The notes: generated by a model from the sequence alone, not told the origin. Counted from the first letter of the stretch, positions 38,601 to 53,110 are shown. The stretch: DNA of 64,000 bases from Todiramphus chloris collaris (GCA_025345505.1 JANVCC010000174.1:3816893-3880892), one strand, 5' to 3'. Numbers and translations: made by a program.

Positions 38601-39165
38601 CTGCTCCGAGGAGATGGGAGCAGAAAATACCGTTGTCTCACCGTCGTTCCCCAAGGAACGTGGCAAGGAGCGGCAGTTCAGCAGGCTTACAACTTCATTT
38701 CTCCAGCATCGCTTATACGGGTCCTTGCACGGCCAAAGTTTCCAGAGCCATCTTTTCATACTCCTCTCACAGCATCCATCACTGCTCTGGAAGGCAGGGC
38801 AGGAAAGAACAAGTCAAAGACAAAATAAGGGAACATAAAATAATCCTCAGTTTCTGGTTTACAGACTGGGCCTCACATAAGCTAGGCAGGACAGATGCTA
38901 CCAAGATGGAATCATTTCACACCAGCGCTCACATACTAAAACATAGCTACTTAATAATGGAAAGTAAGTATGCAGACAGTATTGCATCACCTTTTCTCCT
39001 ATCCACGGGTCTAAATCTGAGGGGAGGTTCCCCCATTGGTTCATACTCTGTTAAGAGGTGAGCTTATCTTACTACATAAGAAGGTTTACAGCAAAACTAA
39101 AAGAAACCCACAGCATTACAGCAAATTTTGAATTAAAAATCTATCCAGAAAGAATAGGTTGTAAT

Positions 39166-39201
39166 AAAACTTAAAAACAAAACAAAACTTAAAAACAAAA
39201 C
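39166..39201 (+). repeat. Tandem duplication of an 18-bp unit
   Basis: Two back-to-back copies of AAAACTTAAAAACAAAAC. A T21 run follows at 39223-39243. Confidence 0.85.
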
Positions 39202-39222
39202 AAAAAAAGTGGAGACCAACAC

Positions 39223-39243
39223 TTTTTTTTTTTTTTTTTTTTT
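39223..39243 (+). repeat. Poly-T tract (T21)
   Basis: Homopolymer run just upstream of the GNB1 promoter side. Simple repeat. Confidence 0.9.
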
Positions 39244-42024
39244 ACAAACTCCCCCCTAGCAGTTACTTTCTTCTCCAGAATTTAGAACAAACTGTTATTT
39301 GCCATCATGCTTTCTGGGAAGGTAGGCGTGGTTACCTGCAATTAGTAAGAGAAAAATAGGTTTGCCAATTAAACTGCAGGAAAGTGGGTTGGCTGTTATT
39401 AAGGTTGTAATGAATAACTATTGGATCCTGGTGTGGTTAAGCCTTTGTTTTAGAATAATCAGATGTTTGTTTTTAAATAACTTATATGCTGCACTAAAGC
39501 TTTAATTCTTCACCCAAAGAACAAAATAAGAAATTTACTGAAATTAAAGGATTCTTGAATTCTAGTCCCAAATTGTTCAGTAATCAAAAGTAAATAGTTT
39601 CTGTTCCACCCTAGATAGAAATACCCATTCATGTGCATCATTGCAGACAGGAATTTCCCCATTAAAATCTGTAGAACCACATATATGCAGGTTGGGGATG
39701 TTCTTTAGACTGGGGCTAGGGATTCATCTCGCCTTCCTGTTTGCAATATACTGATTAAATGTACGTGCTTAAGAAACACCACAAGTTTACTAGATATTTG
39801 CAAAGTTTTCTAGAGATATCAAAACCAATTACACACATTATTGCAATATTTAAGTCAAAAAACCTCAGGGAGATTTGTAGCAGGCAACTTGAATGATTGG
39901 GGTTTTTTAGTTGGTTTTTGATTGTTTGTTTGTTTGTTTGTTTTAGTTAGAGATTTCTTTTATGCCTAGCAGAGATTAAAATGCCCTTTTGGGCTACTTA
40001 ATACTTACATGGGGTTTGGGAATATGATACACAGAAGATTAAAAGAAAAATGAAAAAGCCTTGTTTTGCTAAGGAAAATTCATAACTCTTTCAAGATTTT
40101 GGGAAACTGTTTCAGCTAACACTGGATCACATAGAAGAAATCTGTATAATGAACAAAAATAATGTTCTCAGGCTCATTACAAACAGTAAATCCTATTTTT
40201 TTTGTTCTTCAAGAAAGTAGTAGCATTGAGATTTTTTTATTGGACTAGAATTGTGTGAATTAAGTATATCAAAATAAATTAACGCATGGGTTTTTTTCCA
40301 TTGCTTGCACGTGCCTTATGCAAATATTTACTGCTTTTCTTCCTTATGATTCTCTTATGTGCTTTTAGTAGTGAGACAATTACAGTATATCGCTGGGGTT
40401 TTTTAAGTACATTCAGATCTTATCCTTCCCTAGGAATCTCTTTTTTTTTTGCCTTCCAATTTTTACGCATTCTCTCTTTTAGGAGAGCTAAAGGGAATGT
40501 CTGTCCACAGGTCTGCACTCTGCCACCTCCTTAAATCCATGGAATTGGGGTAAGGAAACTGGACTAGCCAAATGTGTTTGTACATGTTGAGTATAACCAC
40601 ATATATACATAACTAATTTTTCACCACACCTATTCTTTTGTAAAAATACAACTGCTGCAGTAGTTCCTGTTTCTGATCTGGTGACTTAATTATATCTTAC
40701 TGTCTGGTGAAAAACTTGATTGATATATAGTTATACTGCTGGTATGAAGGAGAATTATGACAATTGGAAATGGTTGTTTACAGGGTGGAGGGTTGTTTCA
40801 GGTGGGGTGGGTGGGGTGTTTTATAAATCTCACCAGAGAAATCAGTTTTGCTGCATTTTAAAATCTTTCAGAAGAATCACACATCACTGTGTGTAACACT
40901 GTGTTTAATTCTGATAACTTTATATAGTCCTGCGCTGGAAGCTACTGTATATGCATTTTTTTTATTTTTAATTGGTTTGGGTTTTTTTTTTTTCCATTTT
41001 TATTTTTAAATCTTCATTATTTTGTATGTGCCTACAGGAACTGTCCTAGAGTGTAGTGTTCAGTGGAAGAGTGTGCAAATCACCAGAAATAAGTGAACTT
41101 ATTTGATATATGAGTTTCTGTTTGTGTATTACAAAAACATTGTAACTAAAAATTTATCTGAAAATATCTGTTAATACTTGAAGATCTAATATACATAATT
41201 AACAAAGCCAAATCCTCATGGTTTTGAAGTAGCTGGTGTAGCCAAAGCCAATTAAGATACCTGAAATAGACAGGAAATGTAACTCACATGATTTCACAAA
41301 ACTCTGAAGCTTCTCAAAGCTGAGGTGTCCACTAGGACTAGGTCAGCTAAAGGAAAAATAGGTGTTTTTTCTCCTGAAGCTTGGTTTAGATCTAAAGAAA
41401 ACCTCTCCTGTAAGCAGGTTGCTCCATAGCTCCCAGTTGCACAACTTCTTGCACCTTTTTCTCAATCAGCTGATATTAACACCTTCATAGAGAGCACACT
41501 GAATGAAATGAGTCTTTAGGCAGTTTCACTGGTCTGTGTGTTTCTTCATCTGTTTCAAACAAGATGAAAAAACCAGGCAGAATCTGTCATACCTGTGTGC
41601 CACTAGAACACCTGCTGTCAGAGGCTGCTCTGCCCTTCCAATCCGTGTGTTACAGCACTGGGGGGAGGCAGTGAAAAAAATCATGGCTTCAAGCCTTTTG
41701 TGGAATACAGAGAAACTGGTTGTTAAAATGAAAAATGGCTGCCTTGGTGTTAGCATGGAACTTTTCCAAAGGGGGAACAGTTATGCCACACACGGTCCTA
41801 GAATGCTTTCCAATATACCAGTCTTCTCACTTGTGCGTCATCAGATCTATACATTTTTTTTTCTCACATCTGCCAGATGCCACATGGTGAAACTCCATGG
41901 CTCAGATAGCCTCATGTGTCCTGTTCAGAGGCAGTAACCTTCAATCAGATGTGTGGGCTAGACAGGTTATGTTAATCAACTGCTTCAGGAATCCCAGATG
42001 GAGGGCTGTATCTTTAACAGGGAG

Positions 42025-42090
42025 GCAATTAGAAATACAGAGCTGGAGGGTCCACTTGTGTTTTCAAGTCCAGTAGCTCACATGACAAGT
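42025..42090 (-). repeat. Possible CR1 3'-end remnant
   Basis: The plus strand AGCTGGAGGGTCCACTTG ... TTTTCAAGTCCAGTAGC looks like the reverse complement of the CR1 3' end (GGTTGGAAGGGACCTC ... CATCTAGTCCAAC). It is short and diverged, so this is tentative. Confidence 0.4.
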
Positions 42091-45000
42091 AACCATGCTC
42101 TGTGATATCCTTTGAAAGCTGTGGAAACTTCACCTTAAAATTGAATTGTTTGGGTTTTTTTCCCCTTTGCTAGAGTATCAAGATTATTCAATAAATAAGT
42201 AAAAGCATACTGAATAGAAATACTCAGTGAGGCCAGGCAGAGCAAAAAGTAGGAGTAACTCAGTCTCCTTAGTTACATTCTGTATTCTCACAGTTTCTTT
42301 CAGTTTGCCTATTATTATGGAACAAAAGAGTTATTTTAAGCAAATTCTGAGAACAAAGCATAAAATTAGCAAAACCGCTTTAGTCTGAAGAGAATATAAT
42401 TGACAAGATTTTAAGGTAGGGGAACTAGATTTGAGAGTCTTCATGTAATTTATGACAAAAAGGAAGGAAAATCCATATACCTGAGTCTCCTAACTAATAG
42501 TCTTGGAAAATTATATTGAACTTCTGAATTATGGGGACTAGAATCACTTATTTGTGAGATGGCTTCACGAACAGCTAATTCAGAATTGTGGAGAGTTGCT
42601 TTTGAAGTCACTTCAAGATGCTTTGAAAAATAGCCTTTGTTGTCTGTAAGCAAAGTAGAGGGGGGTTGTGAAGGCCCCCAGCCCTCCTATAGATTTCATT
42701 CTACTGCATCCATGTACATATGTTACTGTGAATGTGATGAACACATCTGTTACCTGACTGGCTTTGTATGCCTCGTTCTTGACGGAGGCAGAATGAGCTG
42801 TGTGGGGACCGTATACGCTGGGGCACGTCGGTCCTAAAGGGCATTAGATGCAGTTTTCTTATAAACTGTGGCTGAGGTTTCCAGAGGAAAACCCCATTTC
42901 TAATGCCTTGTGACCCTTTTAATAACCAATGCCATAAGCATCTCTGACTTCAACAATCATAAAAACTTGTTGCCTGGCTTCTGGGTGTGATTGTTATGTT
43001 TAGCATACCCTGAAGCATTTGCCAAAGCCAACAAAAAAACCCAAACCCTAAAATCATCAGCGCTGTTGTCTCGGGCATAGGAAACTGATGCATAATGATG
43101 TGAAATTATCTAGCCACTACCACCTAGCATTTTATGGAAAGTAGTGAGATGAAATACTAGGGTTGCTTCAACCTGGATCTAGTATTCCTTGCAAGCAGTG
43201 ACATAATTATATACCGTGATACAATCTTGCAGGGTGATACAAATATGTAATTTTGTAATCCCTATGTATACTTGTTCAACACAGTAACAGAACTTTGCTG
43301 GGAGTAAGCTTTGTTCTGCATATTTCTGTATGTTCATCCTCCAACCTTGAAACATATATGGGTGTCTTAAGTTTGGGCCAAGCCTATTTGTACGCTTAGC
43401 AACCACTTTCTCAATTTTTTTTTTCTTCTATTTATACAAACCCATATTGATAGAGACAGAAGAATAAGGGTTTGCTGCTTTTTTCCCTACAATCAGAATT
43501 GTATCAGAGCTCTTTTCCATGCACTGAGGATTGTACAAGGTGTTGTTTTGTTTCTCCTTTATATTCAAGTGTGTACTCATTTACATTTTTACCTTTAAAC
43601 TCAGCAAGCCATAGCTTGCCTTTTAGAAGTCCTTTGGTGCTCCTGGCACAGAGGCTGCCCTACCTGAGCCAGAGGATGTTTTTTCGACACAATGAAATCC
43701 CTTAATGACATGGAACAACCATAGCTGGCTTTGCAGTGACTGGAATTGCAGGAACCATTGCTAGGGACAGGGGAGACTATAAAAAAACATATGAATATCT
43801 TTTTCTAAATCTCATATCCTGTACTGAGTGTACATGGTACAGAGCTGATGTGGAACTGGAGGAGCAAGCATACTGATATTTCGAAGAAAATGGAAGTAGG
43901 TTTCCCTCTATGGACACCTATTCTGCAGCTATAATAGCAACAAAGGGCATTGTTATCACAGTCTTAGAAACCAGATTCTACAGCGTGTGTGTGTACACAT
44001 ACATATAAATACTGACATGCATGCACACAAGCAACGGCACACCTGTAGGTCTTCCTTTAGGTAATCGATCTTTAGGTAACATTTCAGTTGCATGAGTGCT
44101 GATTAAGTAAAGGCTTAAAGCCTAATATTTCCCTTTTAAAGAGACTTTCCTCAAGGGGATGAGTCTTACTGAGCAGCTAGCAGAAAAATAACTGGTATCC
44201 TGGAGATGCTGAGAGTTTAGAATCCACATGGAGAATTCAGCCTAGCTACTGAACTTTCCATGATGTCAGATGCAGCACACCTGCCGTGAAGTTTGCCTGC
44301 GAGAAATACCCCCAAATACAGGAAAGAATTTGCTTCCCTAGTTATGTGTCAGATTCCTGTAGAACATTCTTTCATCCTTGACAGAGCCATTTCAGAAAGC
44401 GGGCAGAGCTGTGTGTCCTAGTGAAGCTGCTACCAAACATTGGAATTACTGATGAGGGGACTGTTCTTCGAAGAGCCTTACCTTATTTCATTGCTGCAGT
44501 TGAAGAAGAGCTTCAGGGATGCTGCAGATTCCAGAATCCAGAAAAGAAAAGCTGTGTTCATAAAGCAAAAATAATTGGAGTCAGCGACTTGTACCACTAT
44601 CCTTGGAGAACCTGTGTTTAGTCAAACAAAGCCTGTTTCTGATACAGGAAAGGGATAAGGCATGCTTAGAAAGTTCAGTAGTCATTCATTTAATCACAAT
44701 AGGTAATAAAATGAGTAGATTCAATAATGGCTCCATCCTGTACTCCACAATCAAGTATTTATTTGGGAAAGTGTACTGGGACTGAGCAAAATGCAGTGAT
44801 GACCGATAGACTGAAAAAAATGGGTAGACTTCTGTCATCCATATCAAGCAAAACTGGCACCTGAATTCTGCCCAACCTCTGTTCTTGCAGTGGAAGAGAA
44901 CTCCAAGAACAAAAATTGCATGCTAATCTTACTACTTCAGAAGCAGCTCCAGTAAAACCTCTGTGAATGTTATATAAGGTGTGTAGGGGTTATTCATAGA

Positions 45001-46599
45001 CTGTATGACAATGTAGGATGTTGTTTAAGTGTCCGTAAGAACTTTAGGGATTGAGGATGCAGAAGTTAAATGAGACAGCTGGGCATGAAGTTGTAGGACA
45101 CACAGTAAGGAGTCACCAGCCACCAGGTCTCATACTGTGTGGGTTCAGTTATGTACAGTCTCTGCTGTTCCAGTCTTGGACAGGAAAGGACTGCACAGAA
45201 AACCTGGAAGAGAAAATTGGTTCTAATGGTACATTAAGCCACAGCCTGAGCAGGCTAAATGATACAGTGATTCGGAGAAAGACCTGCTTACTGCATTTCC
45301 TTACTTGTTGGAGCAGAAGGAATTAGTATGAGAAATTCATGAGGATCATGGGAGGAGCAGAAGGAAGGACATTTCTTTACAGAACTGAGTTGCAAAAAAC
45401 CAAGCTAATGGAATCAAAGCGTGAGCATTCAGAACCCCTACCTTCCTTCCTGGACAGTCGCTGCTAAGAGGGAAAGAACTTGCACCAAAAGTCTACACTT
45501 CTTGCGTCTCTGAAAATTCATGTCCTTTGAAGAAAAGGGTGGGGTGAGTCTTTTAATTTACAAAAAGAGAACTTTTTTGTGACCTCTGGGATTCTGTTAT
45601 AGTAAACATCCCAAATCTCTAACCACTTGTCAGCAAAGGTCTTGATTCTTCAGAATCCTTTCTTATGAGCACCTGTTAGCTAAAAAAAAAAAAAAAGTTA
45701 CTTATAAAATTCACGTTTCCAAGCAACAGAGCAAAACATACATTAAGTGAAACATCTCTCAAGCCACTACCCAAGGGAACTGACAGAGACAGTTGCCTAG
45801 TTAGTAGAGTCTGATTTTCAGAAGCCAAGCAGCACTATTCCAAGAGTTCAGAGAGGGATTTTAAGTTCCATGCACACATGATGTGCAGGCATTCTACCCG
45901 TGTCTTAACAGGCAGAATTCATTGTGCATGCTTGAATGCTTAAGCTGGTTATAAAAAACCCCAAAATAAAAATACAACAGCAAATGTCGTCATGAACAGA
46001 GAGGTGAGCATCCACTCCAGCCTTGCTTCCCGGGAGCCGGGAGGCTGCAGGCAGCACTGGGTGGAAAGGAACATGTGTTGTTCCTTGTAACTTTATTAAA
46101 AAATTTGTAAAATGGTCACATAATCTTTTCATTTCATTCCACCTTTTCCCCAGTACCCACAAACTGGCTTGATGCAACATTCAGTGTTGAAATCCATAAA
46201 ATGTCCTTTTGTTTTTTAGGTGCTGCCTTGTAATTCTTAGGGAAATAACTCCCATTGACACCACTGGAAATAAGATGTGGGTGGTATTGTTTTTAATACA
46301 ATACAGACCTTTCCATACAGTGCATTTCAAATACTGTGTCTTAGCATCTCCTTCATGCTAACTACTGTTTATGAACATTGTCATTTACTTTAAGGGAAAT
46401 CTAACCAATTTTCTTCTTATCTGTGCTTCCACTATCTGTATAACTCTCCAGCTCCCTCCAGGGATGTCAATACCTGGTTTGCTATCTTGTTTATCTTGTT
46501 TAAAGAAAAATCCATGTACAGTTTATCCTGTCTGCAGACCAGTCTTGTTGATAGTTCCCCCATATAGCACAAAATAAATTTGTTATGGCTGCTTCAAGA

Positions 46600-46810
46600 A
46601 GATGGGCTTGGGATTCTATCAACTTTGGAGTTTTATTCTTGGCTTCGCTGTGAGGCCGATTTTGAATGAATTATTGAGCTCCTTTGCTTTATATGCACCA
46701 AAGGGGAATAGTAATACACACTGGTATTGCAAAACTTAACCCAGTAATGCTTTCAAAGTGCTTTGAGATTCTTGGATTGGAAGAGATGAAGAAATTGTAA
46801 GTGTTGCTGC
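46600..46810 (+). repeat. Ancient L3/MIR-like repeat remnant
   Basis: Motifs occur in the order expected for old L3/MIR tails: CGCTGTGAGGCCG, GAGCTCCTTTGC, GGGGAATAGTAATAC, and AAAGTGCTTTGAGATTCTTG. The last is close to the well-known AAAGCGCTTTGAGATCCTTGG core. Ends are approximate. Confidence 0.5.
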
Positions 46811-49418
46811 TGCTGTTACTGAATTCAGTTTCTCAGCTCTGGAAATAAGATTCAGAATTCATTGGCAGGAATATGGGATGAGAAAAGTTGCAGTCCTCTT
46901 ATATTTTGTGAAATTTGCATGTGGAAATATCTGTGTGTTTGAGCCAGTAGAAAGTTTCTCTCCTGGGAAGAATTAAAGTTTTAGTAAATAAACAGCAAGC
47001 AAAACTGAATTTTTATACAAAGACAATTACACGTAATGGAAAAAAAATAAGCCCCTCTGCATGTATATTTTTGCTTAGTCAAGCCACAATATTTATTGAA
47101 GAAATAATTTTGATGGGAAATATTTTGATAAATCTTAAAACACAAACAGGGTCAAGGAACACATTCAAAAAATAGATAGTCAGAGTAACAAAAACCACGC
47201 ACTTTCCCCAATGGTAACAGGTCTTCATGAACAAACACAGAACTAGGAGGAAAACTCATACGGAACCCATGTTCTCAAAACAACTTTAGCTTTTAATAAA
47301 CAGAACAAACTAGTTTCAGAACGGATGATAGATTCTGTTCATAGGTGATTAGTGTGTTGAGTTTTGATGCTTGATTAAAGATATTTTTACTTGAGAACTG
47401 TAACAGCTGGAAAACAAATTTTATATTACACTGCGAGCAACATGCTGACAAATTTCTTACCTACAAAAGCTCAGCAACAGAGCTGTAATATTGCCTGTGT
47501 GTGTCTAGGCTCAGTTATGCTGTTATATTACTGATGTGTATTATGCTAATCCAATAAAACATAAAGACCATTGTATCTTTTGTGACTTCTACCACACTGG
47601 TACCAGTAGGGATTTGCATTAGCAATATAACAGCAGCAGAACAACCTACAGATTTGTTGATGCATCGTATTGGGAGGTTATGGATCCCAGCCTGAAGAAT
47701 GTAAAACTCCCCACTAACTTCAGCGACTCTGGAAAGCTTTAGAAAATCCTAGATTACTGGATAGTACTTTAAAGAGTAGTTTTGTTTCCTTTGAATCTAG
47801 TACTTTTTAAAAGTGATCAGATAGTTTCATTTCTCCATGTTCCTACCTTTTGTATAATTTTTTAGTCCTATGGATTACGTGCTACTGTCAAAACATACCT
47901 ACAGATAATTTAGCTTGCAAGCAATTTAAGCAGAACACCTTAGAGAAAACAACAAACCATGAAAAATGAGTCCTATCAATAGCACCTTATGGTGTTAGAA
48001 AGTGGATATACTTCTTAGTATTTAAACTGTGAGGTTCTAGTTTGAATTTCTTTTTTACTTTTGTGGTTTGTTTTTTTTTATCATCAGTTTAGTGAATTGC
48101 AATTTTTACATCTCCCCAATACATAGTTCTGTATTGGGGTTGAGATCCTCATCACAAATTAAGATAAATAAAGATGAATGACATTTTCAGTACTTTTAAT
48201 AAAACCCCTTTCCACTGCCAAAATTAAGGTTGGAGTGGAAGCTACAAGCGCTCTGTGGTTTGCTAATACACACTAGTCAGCAGATATGCATCTAGATCCA
48301 GCACCACCCTTTGACATTTGTTATTGACTGTTCTGCTATTCATTATTTATTAATCTCCATTACTTGAAGCATCTGAATGTGACTGAAACTCAATGATTCT
48401 TTTTGTATTCCCCCCCTGTATGAATAAGTGACACTGTGTGCATTTGAAACCGTCACTGTTTCCCAAAGCAGGCAATTGCACTTGGCACTGAGGTGACTCC
48501 CCTTTTTATGTTTTCAGATTTTGCCATTCTGCCAGCCTTGTGCTAGGCTGCACGTTAGTGAGATGTAGCTCACGAGAAAGCTGTCGAACACGATTCAAGG
48601 GCAGCGTTCTGCTCTGTCTGTGGGGACTGCCTTAGTTCAGTAATGCTCTTGCTCAGCCTGTGCTACAGCTAAAAGCAGATCTGTGTACTCGCTTCTGCCA
48701 GTGTACGTACAGCAGCCAGAGAAGTGAGGGCACATCTTAGGAAGAGGAAGACTCAGCCCCAGGGGGGGCTAACAAAGCTATAGCTCTGTGCCCATCCTCT
48801 TCCTTACAGAGCCCCTCGGAACAGTCTGCATTCTGGATCACGTGATGAGCGAGTAGCTGCTCAGGCCTCTCTGCCCTGCTCAGAGTGCAGCTGCATGGAT
48901 GTCCCTCCTAGCTGTGCTGGTGGAAGGTGCTGAAGCAGGTGCTGCTACTGCTGTTCTTTTCCCCAGTTTAGCATGTTCTGTTCTGGAGATAGGTCAGTGA
49001 TGGAATAAACTATGCTTAGTAGAGCTTAGTCACTCTGCAAATACAGCATACTGGTTTTGTTACAGCACGAGAGCTTTCTTGCAGGGGATATATACACTGT
49101 ACACTGAAGCTCCAGTGGCACAGGCACACATCCCAGAGACAGCTCAACAGGCAAATTCCAGAACAAAAAGCAGCATAAGCTACATCCGTGCATTGCCATA
49201 CTTCAATTTAGCCCTGGTGTGCAGAGCTTCACTACTGTGACTGTGTTGCTTCCGGAATCCTAAGGAGGCTCTTTGCATGTGTACATATACACCACAGAAC
49301 AGTGCCAGTTTCTACAGAACGAGCTCAGAGGTCTTTAATGATGCATCACACTTTAAACACCATCACTTCCCTAGCTTACTTAACATGCACTTCCAGAGCT
49401 TACTTATAATGCAGTTTG

Positions 49419-49436
49419 TTTTTTTTTTTTTTTTTT
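49419..49436 (+). repeat. Poly-T tract
   Basis: Run of 18 T in the intergenic spacer. Simple repeat. Confidence 0.85.
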
Positions 49437-51559
49437 CCCTACCTATTCCAGTTTGAGGCTCAAACTGGACAATTGGACTGACTGGCCCCCAGCCAGGAGC
49501 CTAGCAAGTTATTTTTAAGAGCCACTGAAGCCTAGATAAAAATCTGGGAACTGAAATTGGCCTCTTAAAATCAGTGACTTCTTGGGCGTTGATTTGAACC
49601 AGACCTGGTTTTCCAGAGGTTTTCTTACTCTACAATTGCAGCAAATTTACATTATGGTTCAATTCCCCACTGTCACCAGTAAGAGTTTTGCTTAATTCAC
49701 TGTGGAAATGGGATTGAATTTCAGTAAGAGTCACCTTTATCACCCATTTTGATCATATTTACTTTAGGAACTAGGCACAGCTTTGTGTGTGCAGTTACAA
49801 AACACAACTCGTCAGTTGAGGATATTCTGGGGATTAAGTCTCATCATGGAGAACACTGTCCTCTGTCCTGCCTGTTTTGAACACTCCAGCTGAAGGTACT
49901 GGGTATAAATCTAAACTCCTCTTAAGTCTTAAGAGTTTTCATTCAGCACAGGCAAAGCTTAAATATGTTCCCTGCTATTCTGCATATAAGGAGGTGGAGG
50001 AAGGAAATCTGGAGAGGAAGCTGAGCTTCCTGTGCCAGAGATTTTACACTAGAGCCTTCCCTGAATTCAAGACAATGTAGCAACAGCCTAAGAAATGAAT
50101 CACTAGAACTGCAGACATGCAGTATTTAAAGAAAGACCCTTCCACACCCACACCTAGGGATTCATGAGTTTCTGTAAATTCCTAAAGAACAATCTGACTA
50201 ATTTTTGGATCTAGCAGTTGCCTCTTCCACCCCCCACAGCCCCCATCTCCAGACTGATTAGAAACTCCCTCCTTTTTTTGTTTGTTTGTTTGGTTGGTTT
50301 GTTTCATTTCTTTGAGTGATGTTTCAGACATAGGAAGTAGCCAGTTTGGGCGTCTGGATTAATCAGGGGTACATGGGTGACTGCACAAATTGAGAGACAA
50401 AAGAAACAGTCACCCAATGGCCATCTTGAAGGACTAGGAGTAAGCAGACAAACAGGGGAGGTGACAAGTAAGAAGGGCTGTGTGTAATAGAACTATCAGT
50501 TAATTAGACACATGTATACACTTGCAATTTTATTATTATAAATAGATTGTCACTAAAGTAATCCTGCAGATGCTCAAAATATCCTTCTTATCCTCATTTC
50601 TTTTTATTTTTAACAATGTTAACACGTTACCTAGCACCTTGCACATCAATTAAAGGATTAAAGCCTTAGAGATTTGGGGCTATATGTTTCGTACCTAAAA
50701 TAGTGGGATACATTGGGAAATAAAGACATAGAAATGGACCAGAAACTTTGATTTTTCTTTATTATTGTTATAGTTTAGCACTGAGATACTGCTTTACAGT
50801 ATCTCCAGCTACAATTCGTGTAAGAAAACAAGGGCAAATAATTTTTGTCAATAACCAATCACTTTGGTTGGAACCTGAGGGATCAAGGGCATTCTCTGAT
50901 GAAATACAATTTTCTCATTGGTGCCAATGAGATAAACTAGAAAAAGGAAAGGAAATCTCTTCCTTTCTTGGCCTGGAAGAGCATTATTCCTTAAGGTCTT
51001 TTTTTAATCCAGGCAATTTCCTGTACTTCTAAAGCATGATCTCCCACAGGAGGGGTATTTATATAGCATCTTCCATCCAAAAGCATCATGCCAAGCAGTA
51101 GGAAGATCACGTTTCTTTTTCCTGCTTTCAAGCAGCATCCATTTCTGATTAAATAGTTCATGTAGATGCACCTCTTCTCTCTCCTCTGCTCTTTGTCTGA
51201 TTTCATTTTGCCACTTTTCTTACCGTTGGGATACAAATCAGCAGCACACTGAGCTGACCGCTGTAATCACAAGCTTGTGTTGAACTCTCACTGTATGAGA
51301 TGATGCAACATCAGTCTAAGTAGTGCAATAAAACCCACTGCATAGGTAGCACTGGCAAAGCTTACAGCCTGCACAGTATGAGGAGGTAAACAGAGTGATT
51401 AGCTATCCAGCTCACATCGTATTTCCCATGGTCTGCTTTATGCAACTCTTTATTCTAGGCCTACCTTCAGTAGAAACAGACTAAATAACACAGTTCAGGT
51501 GAAATTCCTGACTGATTTTGGCAAGTTGGACAAAATATGAGATTAAATATTTTGATAAT

Positions 51560-51850
51560 TAAAGGATCAAAGCATCTGACCTATGAGGAGAAGATGAGAA
51601 AGCTGTGATTCTGTAGCCTCAAGAAGAGATGGTTCAGGAGGGATCTATCAATATGTATAAATAACTGATGGGAAGGTGTAAAGAGGACAGAGAAAAACTT
51701 GTCTCAGTGGGCACACCTCAAAGCCAGAGTGGCCAGGGCCCTGAGCAAGCTGTTCTAGTTGACCCTCCTGTGAGCAGGAGAGTTGGACAAGATGATGTCC
51801 AGAGCTGCCTTCCAACCCAGGATATCTGTGGTAGAGCTGACCTGGCATAC
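51560..51850 (+). mobile_element. CR1 LINE 3' fragment, internally deleted
   Basis: The start (CTATGAGGAGAAGATGAGAAAGCTG ... CCTCAAGAAGAGATGGTTC, then ATCAATATGTATAAATAACTGATGGGAAGGTGTAAAGAGGACAG in pieces) follows the known bird CR1 3' region (ATCAATGCCTATAAATACCTGAAGGG). It then jumps to the extreme 3' end (CTAGTTGACCCTCCTGTGAGCAGG, GTTGGACAAGATGATGTCC, CCTTCCAACCCAGG). The part between, several hundred bases in full copies, is largely missing. It is a dead 5'-truncated copy and a good marker of a bird or other sauropsid genome. Confidence 0.85.
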
Positions 51851-52959
51851 TCCGGGATGTTTCTTGACTGAAAGATAGTCCTGCTCATTATCACAGATGT
51901 TATCTTGAATATTACAGTGAAAATAACAGAACATATGCTTTTTTATTTCCCATATGCCTATAACTTTTTTTCCTCTAATTAACCTCACAAAATGTAATTG
52001 GCTTCCTAGGTGCTGCCTCCCAGCCCCTGGCTGAAACCCTGCCATTCAATAGGCTGCTTCAGCTCCCTTCTGCCTCCCTGGGGCACCTCCGGGAAGACAG
52101 AAGTGGGGGGACAACTCCAAGTAAACAGGGTGTATATATTTTTATGGCCATCTGGTTAGCTAGTTAATCACAATTCCATTGCTTTTAAAAGGAGCCGAAG
52201 TGGCCTTACATGCTGTGCAGAACAGCTGCCTTTACCTTCTTTAAGGAAAGCTGGTGTCTCTGACAACTGCTTTTTCACAAGAGGTACAGCTACATAGCGA
52301 GTGCTGTTCAGGGGTAAAAAGGAGAGGATGTCTTTCCCCATGGAGCTGAGCAAAGTTTCTTGCCTAACCTGGTCTGATACATATGGAGAGGGTGGAAAGC
52401 AGGCTCCAGAGACTTCTGAAAGGGACCAGATGATTGTAGATTACAAAAAAACCAAAGCCGAGTTTCAGCAAGAGAGAAAACAAAATTATAAACATTAAGT
52501 GCTTTTACAAACTGACAAAGAAGTAGAATTCCTTCTCATGTTTACATCTGAGGCAGTAGCTCTCAGGACATTGGATGCCTGACAGAGGTCATCAATATTG
52601 CAAGATAAGCTGCTGTCACAAAACTCCTAACATCACCTCATCAGGTATCTCACACTGATCCTGGGCCAGTCTTAGAAATTTCTCCCCCCCTCCCTGCTTC
52701 TTCCTCTAGTTAGGAATGTTGCAATAATGACTGGAGTAGGCAGCTGAAATCCAGAGGCTATTTCTAAGTCTCACACTCTTTGTTTTGCCCTAGTTTCTTC
52801 TCTAGATTTACCCCCACTTAAGAGGAGGAGGGAGCACGGAGGTTTTTTCCTGAGCTTCGTGTCCCACACAAAGTTCATCACGCTCTGTGTATCTGTATTT
52901 CATTATGACAGTGCAGCCCACGCTCGATGTATTCGTCCTCAAAATTCTTTGCAAGATAA

Positions 52960-53110
52960 GATAAGATAGTGCTACACTCCTGTTTTACAGGCCAGTAACA
53001 GTGGCCATCAGTGACTAAGTGACTTCCCCAGTGTCATATGGGAAGTCTGTGGCAGAACAAGTAGCTGAGCTGGGTTTCCCAGGTCAATACTTTGACCTTA
53101 GGACTCTACT
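52960..53110 (+). repeat. MIR-type SINE remnant
   Basis: Motifs in order: CTCCTGTTTTACAGGCC, CTAAGTGACTTCCCCAG, GTGTCATATGGGAAGTC, TGTGGCAGAACAAGTAGC, and GAGCTGGGTTTCCCAGGTC. These match the MIR consensus segments for the tttacaga, taagtgacttgcccaag, and gctgggattcgaacccagg parts. Confidence 0.8.

Noticed and set aside
44421-44621. Frame read as a possible CALML6 remnant because of its position
   Set aside because: No EF-hand loop and no calmodulin-like residues.
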